Shown here piece after piece: positions 54,966 through 63,092 of a stretch of DNA of 64,000 nucleotides. Where the stretch lies: positions 1 through 64,000 of the forward strand of contig CAZEWG010000011.1 of NCBI GenBank assembly GCA_964514485.1, read 5' to 3'. Made by a program: the position numbers and the translations under genes. The DNA is from JAEZAA01 sp964514485 (GTDB lineage Bacteria; Pseudomonadota; Gammaproteobacteria; Pseudomonadales; Oleiphilaceae). The first letter of the stretch is position 1. Each line of letters begins with the position of its first letter. The notes beneath the pieces were generated by a model. The model worked only from the letters and a program-made list of their open reading frames with translations. It was not told the DNA's origin and ran no database searches.

Positions 54966-55178
54966 TTAAAGCGCGGTAACGTTTTCAGCTTGTGGGCCTT
55001 TTTGACCCTGAACAACGTTGAACGTCACTTTCTGACCGTCGGTCAGGCTGCGGCGTCCGCTACCGTTGATTGCTCGGAAATGTACAAACACATCCGGGCC
55101 GTCGTCTTGTTTGATAAAACCGTAACCCTTTTCATCGTTAAACCATTTAACGACACCGGAAAGCAACTCACCTGACAT
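54966..55178 (-). CDS. Cold-shock protein (CspA family)
   Basis: A 70-residue single cold-shock domain protein with the RNA-binding motifs KGYGFI (RNP1) and VFVHF (RNP2). It starts MSGELLSGVVKWFNDEKG; the ATG at 55178 has a GAGG site seven bases upstream, so the nine-residue longer frame is rejected. Such proteins act as RNA chaperones on cold shock or in growth transitions. Most csp genes have long 5' leaders, and nearly 400 gene-free bases lie upstream here. No cold-box was verified. Confidence 0.95.
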   Translation of the reverse strand: MSGELLSGVVKWFNDEKGYGFIKQDDGPDVFVHFRAINGSGRRSLTDGQKVTFNVVQGQKGPQAENVTAL

Positions 55179-55575
55179 AGTTTCCTCATTCCAAAAAGCG
55201 GCCAATCTGCATTGGCTTTCTAACTCTTATCACGACTGAAGCAGTTCAATGGCCTTCCTCTCAGTGCCGGGGCATGAAACCAGGTCAGAGCGCTGCATCA
55301 GTCGGTACTTTCTCATATTCCTTATGGGTTGGGTAGACGGTAGATCAAAAATGTTTCCAATATCTGATGCAGCCGACACCTTGTTTTAAAAACAGCCAAA
55401 ACCTAAAGCTATCGCCTGTACGCCAAGGTGTGTTTTTTTGAAAAGAATCACCCCCTTCAAATCCTGCAGCAGCCCTTGCTATTCAAGCCATTTCCCCTGA
55501 TTAAGAATCCGGCTAATATAGCTGGCTGGCGGAACAGCTGTACGCACATTAACCCTTACTGGATTTAATCAGCCT
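55179..55575. other. Divergent spacer with probable long csp leader
   Basis: About 400 bases without a gene between the csp gene and the acyltransferase gene. It is AT-richer than neighbours and probably holds the csp 5' UTR (minus strand) and the acyltransferase promoter. Specific promoter boxes were not identified with confidence. Confidence 0.45.
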
Positions 55576-56529
55576 ATGTTGAACTTTCTACCATCTGCAG
55601 TCATCGGCATCATCAGCGCCCTCCTGCTGACCCTGAATACCCTGTTCTGGTGCACGTTCCTCTACATCCCTGCGATCCTGAAGCTCATCATCCCCATTCA
55701 CGGCTGGCGCGTACTCTGCACCAAAGTCATTATCTGGGTCTCTGAATGCTGGGTGGCCTGCAATAGCGGCTGGATGAAGCTGACCCAAAAAACAGAGTGG
55801 GACATCGAGGGCCTGGAAGGGCTTAATCATGAGGGCTGGTATCTGGTACTCAGCAATCACCAGAGCTGGGTTGATATTCTGGCCCTGCAGCACGTCCTGA
55901 ACCGCCGCGTTCCCTTTCTTAAGTTCTTCCTCAAGCAAGAACTGATCTGGGTGCCGATTATTGGCCTGGCCTGGTGGGGGCTGGATTTCCCCTTCATGAA
56001 GCGCTATTCGGCGGAATACCTGAAAAAACACCCCGAGATGCGCGGCAAGGATCTGGAAACCACGCGCCGGGCCTGTGAGAAGTTTCGTTATACACCGGTC
56101 AGCGTGATGAACTTCGTGGAAGGCACCCGTTTCACCCCCGCCAAACACGCCCAGCAGCAGTCACCCTATCGCCACCTGCTGAAGCCCCGCCCCAGCGGTA
56201 CGGCGTTTGTGCTGGATATCATGGGGGACTACATCAAGACCCTGGTGGACGTCACCATTGTCTACCCCGACGGTCGCCCTTCGTTTATGGATTTTCTCTG
56301 TGGCAAGGTCAAACGGGTGCAGATCCGTATCCGTCAGGTTGCCATTCCGGCCACCCTGCGCAATCGCAACTACGGAGAGGACGAGCAATATCGGGAGGAG
56401 TTCAAACTCTGGCTGAACGGCATCTGGGAACACAAGGACCAGGTGATCGCCAGCCTGACCGCCCAGACCGCTCAGCCCCAGGCAGAAGACCGTCTTATTC
56501 CGGACAATGGTGCGCGTCCAGCTGAATAA
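55576..56529 (+). CDS. Acyltransferase, YihG-like (PlsC family)
   Basis: A 317-residue membrane acyltransferase. A hydrophobic N-terminal region (about residues 5-45) precedes the motif NHQSWVD (H-x4-D, about residues 93-99), FLKQELIWVPIIGLAWWGL and FVEGTRF, as in PlsC/YihG lysophospholipid acyltransferases. The likely role is transfer of an acyl chain to a lysophospholipid, with YihG-like chain preferences unknown. Its last 35 bases overlap the convergent DUF3301 gene's end, on the opposite strand. Confidence 0.86.
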   Translation: MLNFLPSAVIGIISALLLTLNTLFWCTFLYIPAILKLIIPIHGWRVLCTKVIIWVSECWVACNSGWMKLTQKTEWDIEGLEGLNHEGWYLVLSNHQSWVDILALQHVLNRRVPFLKFFLKQELIWVPIIGLAWWGLDFPFMKRYSAEYLKKHPEMRGKDLETTRRACEKFRYTPVSVMNFVEGTRFTPAKHAQQQSPYRHLLKPRPSGTAFVLDIMGDYIKTLVDVTIVYPDGRPSFMDFLCGKVKRVQIRIRQVAIPATLRNRNYGEDEQYREEFKLWLNGIWEHKDQVIASLTAQTAQPQAEDRLIPDNGARPAE

Positions 56530-56815
56530 GCTTGACCCGCCGGCCCTGCAAGACGATCACACCACCGTAGCGTTGCGCTCCGGTGGTGGTAAATTCAAAA
56601 CTGTAACGACGCAAAAAGCCAAGCCGGCCATCTTCGCCTCGTACGGGGCGTAACTTACGCAACACCACACTGTCGTCCAAAAACGCTACGTCCATTCGCT
56701 GGCAATGAGCCCTGGCTGCCCGATAGGCAACCTCCTTGATCTCTCGGGCCACCCACCAGTAGGCCACGCCGGCTCCCAGAAGCAGCAGCCAGAATAACTT
56801 CGACAACGTTAGCAT
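56495..56815 (-). CDS. DUF3301 family protein
   Basis: A 106-residue protein with one N-terminal membrane helix (about residues 5-22, KLFWLLLLGAGVAYWWV) and a short soluble domain containing AHCQRMDVAFLDDSVVL and RRYSFEFTTTGAQRYGG. These are the marks of DUF3301, whose role is unknown. Its 3' end overlaps the convergent acyltransferase gene by 35 bases, so the stop is inside the neighbour's tail. No other partners are evident. Confidence 0.85.
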   Translation of the reverse strand: MLTLSKLFWLLLLGAGVAYWWVAREIKEVAYRAARAHCQRMDVAFLDDSVVLRKLRPVRGEDGRLGFLRRYSFEFTTTGAQRYGGVIVLQGRRVKLIQLDAHHCPE

Positions 56816-56909
56816 CAGGATATTTCCGGATAAGTTTTCACCCTATCCTACTACGGGGCCTGAACAACTACGAGACTGATCCGTCACTCACCAGCCAGGC
56901 ATCCACCCA

Positions 56910-57449
56910 TTAGCCCTTCCAGCTTTCCATCTCCACCTGTATGGAACGCTCCTGGTCGCTCACCCACACCTGGCCATCTTGAATATTCACCTGCAACCGC
57001 ATGGTGCGCTGGACAAACTGGGCCAGCTCTTGCAATGCCCCATCAGGCACAAACCAAATGCGTACGTTATCCAGCCGTGCCACTTTATTGTGGAGCTGAT
57101 CCCACCAGATCTGGGCTCCCCGCCCTCCATAGGCGTAAACCGCCACAGTCGCCGCACGATGACTGGCGCGCTTGATCCGCCGCTCGTCGGGCAAGCCCAC
57201 CTCGACCCAAAGCTGAACTTCATCGGACAGATTACGGGACCAAAGGTCGGGCTCCTCATCCGTGCTCAACCCTTTGGTAAAACTCAGCTGCTCGTCGGCA
57301 TGCAGGGCAAAGGCCAGCAGGCGTAACATCATCCGCACCTCTGTTTCCGAGGGGTGCTGAGCGATCGTCAGGTTATGGGTGTGATAGTAGTGCCGATCCA
57401 TATCGGCCACTTGCAACTCTGCTTTATAAATGGTCGCCTTCAAGGCCAT
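56910..57449 (-). CDS. yaeQ: YaeQ family protein
   Basis: A 179-residue protein of the YaeQ family, which has a PD-(D/E)xK nuclease-like fold but unproven activity. Typical motifs are TIYKAELQVADMDRHYY, HPSETEVRMMLRLLAFALHA and PDLWSRNLSDEVQLWVEVGLPDE, the last containing the conserved E-x-G. The role of YaeQ (once linked to RfaH suppression) is uncertain. The gene is alone, with 95 bases to the DUF3301 gene on the same strand. Confidence 0.9.
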   Translation of the reverse strand: MALKATIYKAELQVADMDRHYYHTHNLTIAQHPSETEVRMMLRLLAFALHADEQLSFTKGLSTDEEPDLWSRNLSDEVQLWVEVGLPDERRIKRASHRAATVAVYAYGGRGAQIWWDQLHNKVARLDNVRIWFVPDGALQELAQFVQRTMRLQVNIQDGQVWVSDQERSIQVEMESWKG

Positions 57450-57650
57450 GGTTAATGCACTCGATTTATTGACATAAAGCCGGCACCCGAACAGGCGTCA
57501 TCACCCGGCAAACCCTGAACCATCTTGCGACCTGATGCACGCAGCTACCCTACAGCCAAACCAAGCTGCAACGGCGTGTCTGAGAAGAAAGAAGGAACCG
57601 AGAGGCTGGGCAGCCTTCCCGAGAACGCTGCGCCAGACAAGGGTGAGTAT

Positions 57651-58274
57651 TTAAGCGGATTCCACCGCCGCGGCCAAGTGTTGCTTTTGCCACCGGTAGA
57701 CCCGCATGGGAGGGGCATTCAACACTTCCAGCTCCACTTCTGGCCGGCCGAACAGTCGTCGCCCCAACTGCCCAACCCGACTGCGGAACTGGTAGGCAAT
57801 AAAACGTCCCCGGGGACTCAGGCACGACCAGACCTCCCGCAGGATCCGCAGCCCCAGCTCATCCGACATGGTCGAAAATGGGATACCCGACACCACCGCA
57901 TCCGGACTCGGCAACCCATAGCGGCGCAGAATATCGCCAATCTGCTCCGCACTGCCATGGTGGACGATTAAGCGGGCATCGGGCTCGGCCCTGAGCAAGG
58001 AGACAAACTCGGGGTCGAGTTCAATGGCCAGCAGCCGCCCATTCGCCGGCAAGGCATCGAGGATCGCCCGGGTCGTGCCTCCGGTGCCCGGCCCCAGTTC
58101 AACCACCACTTTGGCGTTGGCAATCCCTGCCACATCGACAATGCGCTGCTCTAAAAATCGCGAGCTTGGAATGACCGAACCGACCGATTTGGGACGGCGA
58201 AGAAAGCCCAGAAAAAAAGCCAGTCCTTGACGTGGCCGGGATTGTACCTTCCGCAGAGCTGTTCCATTCCCCAT
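57651..58274 (-). CDS. Class I SAM-dependent methyltransferase (phospholipid methyltransferase-like)
   Basis: A 207-residue soluble methyltransferase. FLRRPKSVGSVIPSSRFL near the N-terminus, the SAM motif VVELGPGTGGTTRAIL (about residues 55-70) and the acidic ELDPEF match PmtA-like phospholipid N-methyltransferases and related enzymes near rRNA adenine dimethylases. A phosphatidylethanolamine substrate is plausible but unproven. A GAAGGA site precedes the ATG. No operon partner is visible; an assembly gap lies upstream. Confidence 0.78.
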   Translation of the reverse strand: MGNGTALRKVQSRPRQGLAFFLGFLRRPKSVGSVIPSSRFLEQRIVDVAGIANAKVVVELGPGTGGTTRAILDALPANGRLLAIELDPEFVSLLRAEPDARLIVHHGSAEQIGDILRRYGLPSPDAVVSGIPFSTMSDELGLRILREVWSCLSPRGRFIAYQFRSRVGQLGRRLFGRPEVELEVLNAPPMRVYRWQKQHLAAAVESA

Positions 58275-58382
58275 GATTGTAAATTCCTTCTACCTGTCAT
58301 CAACGTAAACCTGGCCTGGCTACCAGACCCTCTTTAACGAAAGATGCTCGTCCCTTACACCTCATGACTCTGCCTGAGCAGC

Positions 58383-58437
58383 GCCTCTCCCCTCGCCCTT
58401 TCCGGCAATACCCCCTGAGGGCCTTCAGCTTGTCGAG
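58383..58437 (+). repeat. 55-bp direct repeat, left of gap
   Basis: Identical to 58538-58592 over its full 55 bases, ending exactly at the first N. A match that begins and ends at the gap edges suggests overlapping contig ends rather than a biological duplication. Confidence 0.9.
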
Positions 58438-58537
58438 NNNNNNNNNNNNNNNNNNNNNNNNNNNNNNNNNNNNNNNNNNNNNNNNNNNNNNNNNNNNNNN
58501 NNNNNNNNNNNNNNNNNNNNNNNNNNNNNNNNNNNNN
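58438..58537. other. Assembly gap (100 N)
   Basis: Exactly 100 unknown bases, a placeholder. Because the same 55 bases lie on both sides, the true gap may be zero or a collapsed repeat. Confidence 0.98.
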
Positions 58538-58592
58538 GCCTCTCCCCTCGCCCTTTCCGGCAATACCCCCTGAGGGCCTTCAGCTTGTCGAG
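58538..58592 (+). repeat. 55-bp direct repeat, right of gap
   Basis: Second copy of the 55-bp sequence left of the gap, starting at the first base after the N run. Confidence 0.9.
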
Positions 58593-58723
58593 CATTCCTG
58601 CATCTGCTTGCATACCTGGCACGGAAATGTTCCGCGTCGTAATCACACAGCCCAATCAAGACAACGCATTGTCTATTACAGGAATAATGGACAAACCGAT
58701 GCTGATAGCAAACACGCAACGGT

Positions 58724-59311
58724 TTATTCCGCTCGCCACCAAAGACGCCAGGGCGCATCCCGGTGCTCCGGCAAGGCATAGTCGATCCCGATTCGAGGCC
58801 CCGCCTGGACCTGCCCTGGCCGAGGAACCAAATGGGATTCAATCCAAAGTTCCTGGCCCAGGCTCAAATCCCAGCCATTGAACTCCTGCTTCACCGCCAA
58901 CGCCTGGCAAAGTTTACCCGGCCCATCGGCGAGCTGGGTTTTCCGACCGCGCAATTGTTCCATCCACTCCCGCCCCCGCACTGGCCGCATGGCCCGGATC
59001 AGCACCGCGCCAGCCACCCCGGCGGGGGAGGTCACCACATTGAGCATCCAATACATGCCATAGACCAGATACACATAGGCCCGCCCGGGCTCCCCGAACA
59101 TGACGGCATTGCGAGCCGTTTGGCCCCGGCTGGCATGACTGCCGGTGTCACCGTCACCGAAGTAGGCCTCAACCTCCGTGATCACCCCCTCCAGACGCTG
59201 CCCGGCATATTCCCGCACCAGTTTTTTGCCCAGCAAATCCCGGGCGACCTCTAGTGGATCACGCCGATAGAAGCTTGAAGGTAGCGGCTGAGGCACCCCT
59301 TGATTTTGCAT
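58724..59311 (-). CDS. 3-methyladenine DNA glycosylase (Mpg/AAG family)
   Basis: A 195-residue DNA-repair glycosylase that excises alkylated purines. It shows ARDLLGKKLVRE, TEVEAYFGDGDTGSHASRG with the catalytic Glu, NAVMFGEPGRAYVYLVYGM and LADGPGKLCQAL, all from the human AAG-like family rather than E. coli Tag. The ATG at 59311 is chosen; the open frame extends 13 codons upstream and overlaps the neighbouring DUF3565 gene's stop. The two genes are 16 bases apart and may be cotranscribed. Confidence 0.92.
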   Translation of the reverse strand: MQNQGVPQPLPSSFYRRDPLEVARDLLGKKLVREYAGQRLEGVITEVEAYFGDGDTGSHASRGQTARNAVMFGEPGRAYVYLVYGMYWMLNVVTSPAGVAGAVLIRAMRPVRGREWMEQLRGRKTQLADGPGKLCQALAVKQEFNGWDLSLGQELWIESHLVPRPGQVQAGPRIGIDYALPEHRDAPWRLWWRAE

Positions 59312-59327
59312 CGAGCCCAATCTCCGG

Positions 59328-59795
59328 TTATGACGGCCTTTGCGGGCCATAATATTCCAGAATAAAGCTGGGTGGCGGGTCAGATTCGATGGAGTAGAGC
59401 ACTTCCGGCGGAATCACCAACTCGGCCAGGGGAGTTGCGATCAAACGGTTGCCCAGCGGCTCTCCCAGATGACAGATCAGCTGCCCCTCCTGCACCAGAA
59501 TCCGGGTCCAGACTCCCGCCTGAGTGGCAAGCCCGGCCCGCAGCTCTGGCGGCATATCACCATCGCGACATTCCAGGTGCTGCAAAAGCACCAGATGATC
59601 GGGCAACTCCAGACGATCACATCGCACGCAGTTCAGCCCACTGCCCAACATGGCATCGCGCCCGGCCTGGGTAATCACCCAGGGACGATTCACAAAAGGA
59701 GGCTGGTGTCGCACATGCTGCCCATGCTGACAGCTTAACAGAGCAACCCAATCCCCTTCTTCATCCAGGTAATAATCAATGATGGTGCGCTGCAT
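59328..59795 (-). CDS. DUF3565-DUF1971 fusion protein
   Basis: A 155-residue protein with two recognisable parts. Residues about 1-65 match DUF3565 (EEGDWVALLSCQHGQHVRHQ with Cys/His residues, ending NCVRCD). Residues about 70-155 resemble DUF1971, the small cupin-like domain found before TehB (AGVWTRILVQEGQL, PPEVLYSIESD). The Cys/His pattern in the first part suggests metal binding. Function is unknown; a role in metal or tellurite-type stress is only inferred from DUF1971. A GGGAGGG site gives the ATG at 59795. The mpg gene follows on the same strand. Confidence 0.75.
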   Translation of the reverse strand: MQRTIIDYYLDEEGDWVALLSCQHGQHVRHQPPFVNRPWVITQAGRDAMLGSGLNCVRCDRLELPDHLVLLQHLECRDGDMPPELRAGLATQAGVWTRILVQEGQLICHLGEPLGNRLIATPLAELVIPPEVLYSIESDPPPSFILEYYGPQRPS

Positions 59796-59965
59796 GCTCC
59801 CTCCCTGAACCCGTCGGGCCAATCATGACGGCCTTGGCGATATTGTGGCATTCGGCCCCCGAACCTGACCAGGCACCGCACAAGCAGGATATTTGAAGGG
59901 TAATCCCTTGAGAGACAACCCTGGCAGAAGGTGAGCCGGAGGGTAGCAGGCTCTAGCGCCAGGAC

Positions 59966-60328
59966 TTAGTCCCGAGGTGCTCGCGGTGAGAGGGTCTGCA
60001 CAGCCTCAAGCAGGGCTTGCCGGTTATAGCCGTGAAGAACCCGGCCCTTCACCACCACTAAGGGTGCCGCCAGGCCGCCCAGCGCCTCAAACTTGCGCAA
60101 ACCTTCCTCCGATTGGTGAAGGTCGTATTCGAAGAAGGCCACCTGCTGTTCCTCGAGCAATTGACGGGCCTGATCACAACCCCGGCACGGCTCCATGGCG
60201 AACAGCACGACCTCATAATCCGGATGGGGATGAAGCCCGGGCGACGGCGCAAAGCGCTGATACAGCCAGCTCCCCAAGTGCCAAAGCAGCAGGAAAGCCA
60301 AGACCGCAAACGTCGCCCGAAACTTCAT
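59966..60328 (-). CDS. Membrane-anchored glutaredoxin-like protein
   Basis: A 120-residue protein with an N-terminal hydrophobic helix (about residues 6-25) and a glutaredoxin-like domain. The redox pair is C-R-G-C in EVVLFAMEPCRGCDQARQLL (about residues 48-51), and a cis-Pro loop (LAAPLVVVKG) follows. It is probably a thiol-disulfide protein with its domain in the periplasm or cytosol depending on the helix orientation. Partners are unknown. Near DUF4870, on the same strand. Confidence 0.78.
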   Translation of the reverse strand: MKFRATFAVLAFLLLWHLGSWLYQRFAPSPGLHPHPDYEVVLFAMEPCRGCDQARQLLEEQQVAFFEYDLHQSEEGLRKFEALGGLAAPLVVVKGRVLHGYNRQALLEAVQTLSPRAPRD

Positions 60329-60355
60329 AGTCTTTAAAACCTGGCCAACTCGATG

Positions 60356-60709
60356 TTAAAACATCCAGCGGGTCGGATTGCTGACCGGCTCTTGTTTTTC
60401 CAGCGCTTGCATTCCCTTCACACAGCGGACAATCCACCAGATCAGCGTGAACAGCAAGACCAGGAAACCAATCAGCACCGCCGACAGAATCATTCCGATC
60501 ACACCATACAACATGCCGATCCAGAAGGTCCGGATCTGGAACTGATAGTGACTTTTGACCCAATCAGCCGCTTCGCCGCGATTGATATAGGCCATGATCA
60601 CACCCACCAGAGTGGTGATCCCCAGCACAACGCCGACCAGATACAAAATGTAGATAATCCGCGCGTTGGACGATCCCGCCATAACGGGTGTGGATGAAGC
60701 TTCACTCAT
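60356..60709 (-). CDS. DUF4870 family membrane protein
   Basis: A 117-residue small membrane protein with three to four hydrophobic segments (YILYLVGVVLGITTLVGVIMA, then TFWIGMLYGVIGMILSAVLIG and FLVLLFTLIWWIVRCVKGM). The NRGEAADWVKSHYQFQIRTFW linker with W-x-x-S-H-Y-Q-F is typical of DUF4870/Tic20-like small membrane proteins. Role unknown. The ATG has an AGAGGT site. The glutaredoxin-like gene follows 27 bases downstream. Confidence 0.85.
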   Translation of the reverse strand: MSEASSTPVMAGSSNARIIYILYLVGVVLGITTLVGVIMAYINRGEAADWVKSHYQFQIRTFWIGMLYGVIGMILSAVLIGFLVLLFTLIWWIVRCVKGMQALEKQEPVSNPTRWMF

Positions 60710-60920
60710 AACGACCTCTTAATCATTGACTGTTGAACCCGCGGTGACAGACACCATCAGTGACGGCCCCCATGCAAGTGTATGCGCTCCTGACGGTTTG
60801 TAAATGAGCACTTAAGCATTTGACACTTTTTCATAACCCCGGAGTTGAGTATGCTGGGATCCAGTGACAGAGACGCTTATTTGCAACCCATTCCTTAAAC
60901 AGGTCCAGAGGAGCACGGCG

Positions 60921-61406
60921 TTGGCCCAGAGTAAATCGTCGGCCTCATTGCCATCCGTGGAGCAGCACCGCAAGGCACTGACCCGGCTGCACCGTTTTGC
61001 CCACCTCATGGACAGCCGATTTCGTATTCCGGGCCTCGGAGTGCGCCTGGGATGGGACGGCATCATTGGCTTGATTCCCGGCATCGGGGATCTGCTGGGC
61101 GCCATTTTGTCCGGCTATGTCGTCCTTGAAGCCCTACGCCTTAAAGCGCCCAAGTCCCTGATCGGACGCATGGGCGTCAACATTGTCATTGAGACGCTGG
61201 GTGGCCTGCTGCCGATTCTGGGAGACCTGTTCGATATCTACTGGAAAGCCAACCAGCGCAACGTTCAGTTGCTTGAGGGCTATATCGAGAAGCGACTGAG
61301 GCCACCACGCCAAAAGCACCCGGGCCCCATGGTCTGGGTTTTGGTGGCGGCATCAACGGCCTGTGCCATTTATCTGATGCTGATCTACACCGGCAGGTTA
61401 TCCTGA
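60921..61406 (+). CDS. DUF4112 domain membrane protein
   Basis: A roughly 161-residue protein with a DUF4112 core: RLHRFAHLMDSRFRIPGLGVR, LGWDGIIGLIPGIGDLLGA with repeated GxxPGxGD, then a membrane helix near the C-terminus (MVWVLVAASTACAIYLMLIY). Role unknown. The TTG at 60921 follows AGAGGAG at good spacing and is preferred; the open frame begins earlier at a GTG (60864) without such a site. It is upstream of the rpoE promoter, on the same strand, and is probably a separate unit. Confidence 0.72.
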   Translation: MAQSKSSASLPSVEQHRKALTRLHRFAHLMDSRFRIPGLGVRLGWDGIIGLIPGIGDLLGAILSGYVVLEALRLKAPKSLIGRMGVNIVIETLGGLLPILGDLFDIYWKANQRNVQLLEGYIEKRLRPPRQKHPGPMVWVLVAASTACAIYLMLIYTGRLS

Positions 61407-61432
61407 GCCCCAGCTATTTTTTTCGCGGGGAG

Positions 61433-61462
61433 TGATCCAAACCTGAAACCTTCTCGTATAGT
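61433..61462 (+). promoter_or_regulatory. Candidate ECF11 (RpoE/ChrR-type) autoregulatory promoter
   Basis: TGATCC, 18 bases, TATAGT lies about 130 bases before the sigma factor start. TGATCC is the -35 of Rhodobacter RpoE promoters as I recall; the -10 is less certain. Confidence 0.5.
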
Positions 61463-61593
61463 CAGAAACGGATCGAATAATAATAAACAATCATCTTTAA
61501 ACTCTTTTGCAACGTGCCGGTCATATCAGTGTCATCACACTGCCAAAGGGCACTTGAGTGCTTAAGAGAATGGATGAAACAGGAACGCACCGC

Positions 61594-62319
61594 ATGCGCG
61601 GAAATGAAAGGACTTTCGTGTGGGAAACCAGCAGCAAGGAGCTCACCTCTGCCCTCCCCCCAGAGAACAACTGCATCAACCCTTGCCAGAGTCTGGCGGA
61701 GGCGGATTTTTGTGCCGAGCCCGCAGACAATACCGTACCGCTAAAACCCCGAGAGCCGGAGCCCCAGGACCCTTTTGCCCAAGACATGGAGCTGGTAGCC
61801 ACTGCCCGGGATCGACAGGCCTATACGCGAATCTTCCGTCACTTCGCGCCTCGGTTAAGGGCCTTTTGCCGGCGCCAGATGGAAAACGACCAACAGGCCA
61901 TGGAACTGGTTCAGGAAACCATGCTGGTGATCTGGAACAAAGCCCATCTGTACGATGCCTCACGGGCGTCCACCACCACCTGGATCTACCGGATTTGCCG
62001 GAACCTGCGCTTTGACATGCTGCGCAAACAACTGCACCTGAAAGATGAAATCAGCGCCGATGACCTCTGGCCCTCCCTGGAGGCCGCGGGCCTGGTCAGC
62101 ACTCCGGGCGGGCTTTATCACCAGGTGGCCGCCGACCAGGTATTCCGGTATTACCTGAAACTCCCACCCGCCCAACAGGAAATCGTTCGCATGCTGTATC
62201 TGGAAGAAAAGTCCCACCAAGAGGTGGCCGACGAGTTGGATATTCCGCTGGGGACAGTAAAATCACGCGTAAGATTAGCCATCAATCGACTCAAGCAGCT
62301 CACAGACAGCCATGATTAA
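61594..62319 (+). CDS. rpoE: ECF sigma factor, RpoE/ECF11-like
   Basis: A roughly 241-residue extracytoplasmic-function sigma factor. Region 2 begins AYTRIFRHFAPRLRAFCRRQM with the -10-melting W-I-Y-R-I helix, and region 4 is LPPAQQEIVRMLYLEEKSHQ with GTVKSRVRLAINRLKQL as its DNA helix. The partner gene chrR overlaps the stop by eight bases. Start is uncertain: ATG 61594 has AGGA at good distance, ATG 61570 and a GTG at 61618 (AAGGA) are alternatives. The N-terminal roughly 55 residues before region 2 are an unusual Cys-containing extension. Likely inducers are singlet oxygen or related stress. Confidence 0.88.
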   Translation: MRGNERTFVWETSSKELTSALPPENNCINPCQSLAEADFCAEPADNTVPLKPREPEPQDPFAQDMELVATARDRQAYTRIFRHFAPRLRAFCRRQMENDQQAMELVQETMLVIWNKAHLYDASRASTTTWIYRICRNLRFDMLRKQLHLKDEISADDLWPSLEAAGLVSTPGGLYHQVAADQVFRYYLKLPPAQQEIVRMLYLEEKSHQEVADELDIPLGTVKSRVRLAINRLKQLTDSHD

Positions 62320-63007
62320 ACACCACCCCTCCACAGCCGTTCTGCAGGCCCATGCGCTGGGAGAGCTGTCCGACGGTTTTGCCCTGGCGGTAGCCACCCA
62401 TATCAGCTTGTGCCCCAGCTGCCAGGCTACCTACGACCAATTCGAAGCCTCCACCTCGGAGCAGCTGTTGATGCCGGACGTCACCGATGCTCCCCTGGAT
62501 GGCCATCTCGACGAAATCCTGCAAAGCATCCTGAACGAGCAGGTTCATCCGGAGCTGCGAGACCGGCGTGCCACGCCGCGCTCCACAAAGCTTCATGTTA
62601 ACGGCGAGGCTTTTGAGATCCCCTGGCCCCTGCAGCGGATCGCCGGCAAAATTCGTAGCTGGGAGCAACTCAGTGAGCGGGTGCATATCGCTTCCCTCTC
62701 CCTGGAGAGCGAAGCCCACCGTGTGAGCTTTCTCTATGTGTGCGCTGACAGTGAAGTGCCCGCTCATGTGCTGGAAAAGAATGAGCTCACCATGATCCTG
62801 GCGGGTAGCCTGTACGACCCACACGGCCAGTACCAGGCGGGAGACTTTATCGTCACGGCGCCGAACGACCACCACAGCCCCAGCACCAAACGTCACGAAA
62901 GCTGCCTGTGCCTGAGCGTTCTGTCAGAGCCGTTACGACTCAACAGCAGCCTGGCCCAGCACCCTCTGCCTTACTTCAACCCGCTGCGTCGCGCAGCCCG
63001 GGAGTAA
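62312..63007 (+). CDS. chrR: ChrR-like cupin anti-sigma factor
   Basis: A 231-residue anti-sigma factor. The N-terminal ZAS zinc motif has His30, Cys34 and Cys37 (HISLCPSC), with His5 likely as the fourth ligand. The C-terminal cupin has H152, E158 and H188 in the places of R. sphaeroides ChrR ligands His141, Glu147 and His177, but Leu154 stands where His143 is expected. In Rhodobacter, singlet oxygen triggers ChrR loss and RpoE release. Its start overlaps rpoE, so they are cotranscribed and translationally coupled. Confidence 0.87.
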   Translation: MIKHHPSTAVLQAHALGELSDGFALAVATHISLCPSCQATYDQFEASTSEQLLMPDVTDAPLDGHLDEILQSILNEQVHPELRDRRATPRSTKLHVNGEAFEIPWPLQRIAGKIRSWEQLSERVHIASLSLESEAHRVSFLYVCADSEVPAHVLEKNELTMILAGSLYDPHGQYQAGDFIVTAPNDHHSPSTKRHESCLCLSVLSEPLRLNSSLAQHPLPYFNPLRRAARE

Positions 63008-63024
63008 GCGCCCCCCTGAAAGAG

Positions 63025-63065
63025 AAAAGCGCGCCGAATCCAAAAGACTCGGCGCGCTTTTTAAC
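63025..63065. terminator. Bidirectional intrinsic terminator between chrR and flgT
   Basis: AAAAGCGCGCCGA and TCGGCGCGCTTTT form a long stem with A and T tracts, in the gap between convergent genes. Confidence 0.85.
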
Positions 63066-63092
63066 AGACTCACGATCACTCAGGCCACTGGC

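Larger units (their letters stand above)
58275..58723. other. Intergenic region with assembly gap and duplicated flanks
   Basis: About 350 known bases plus 100 N, with no credible gene; open frames reported through the N run are artefacts. The gap is flanked by two exact 55-bp copies, at 58383-58437 and 58538-58592. The sequence includes GAGGGCCTTCAGCTTGTCGA, which resembles a common intergenic repeat tail. Confidence 0.85.

Noticed and set aside
58300..58842. Open frames running through the N gap near 58438 and 53174
   Set aside because: Ns were read as unknown codons; the frames have no homology and depend on a placeholder.
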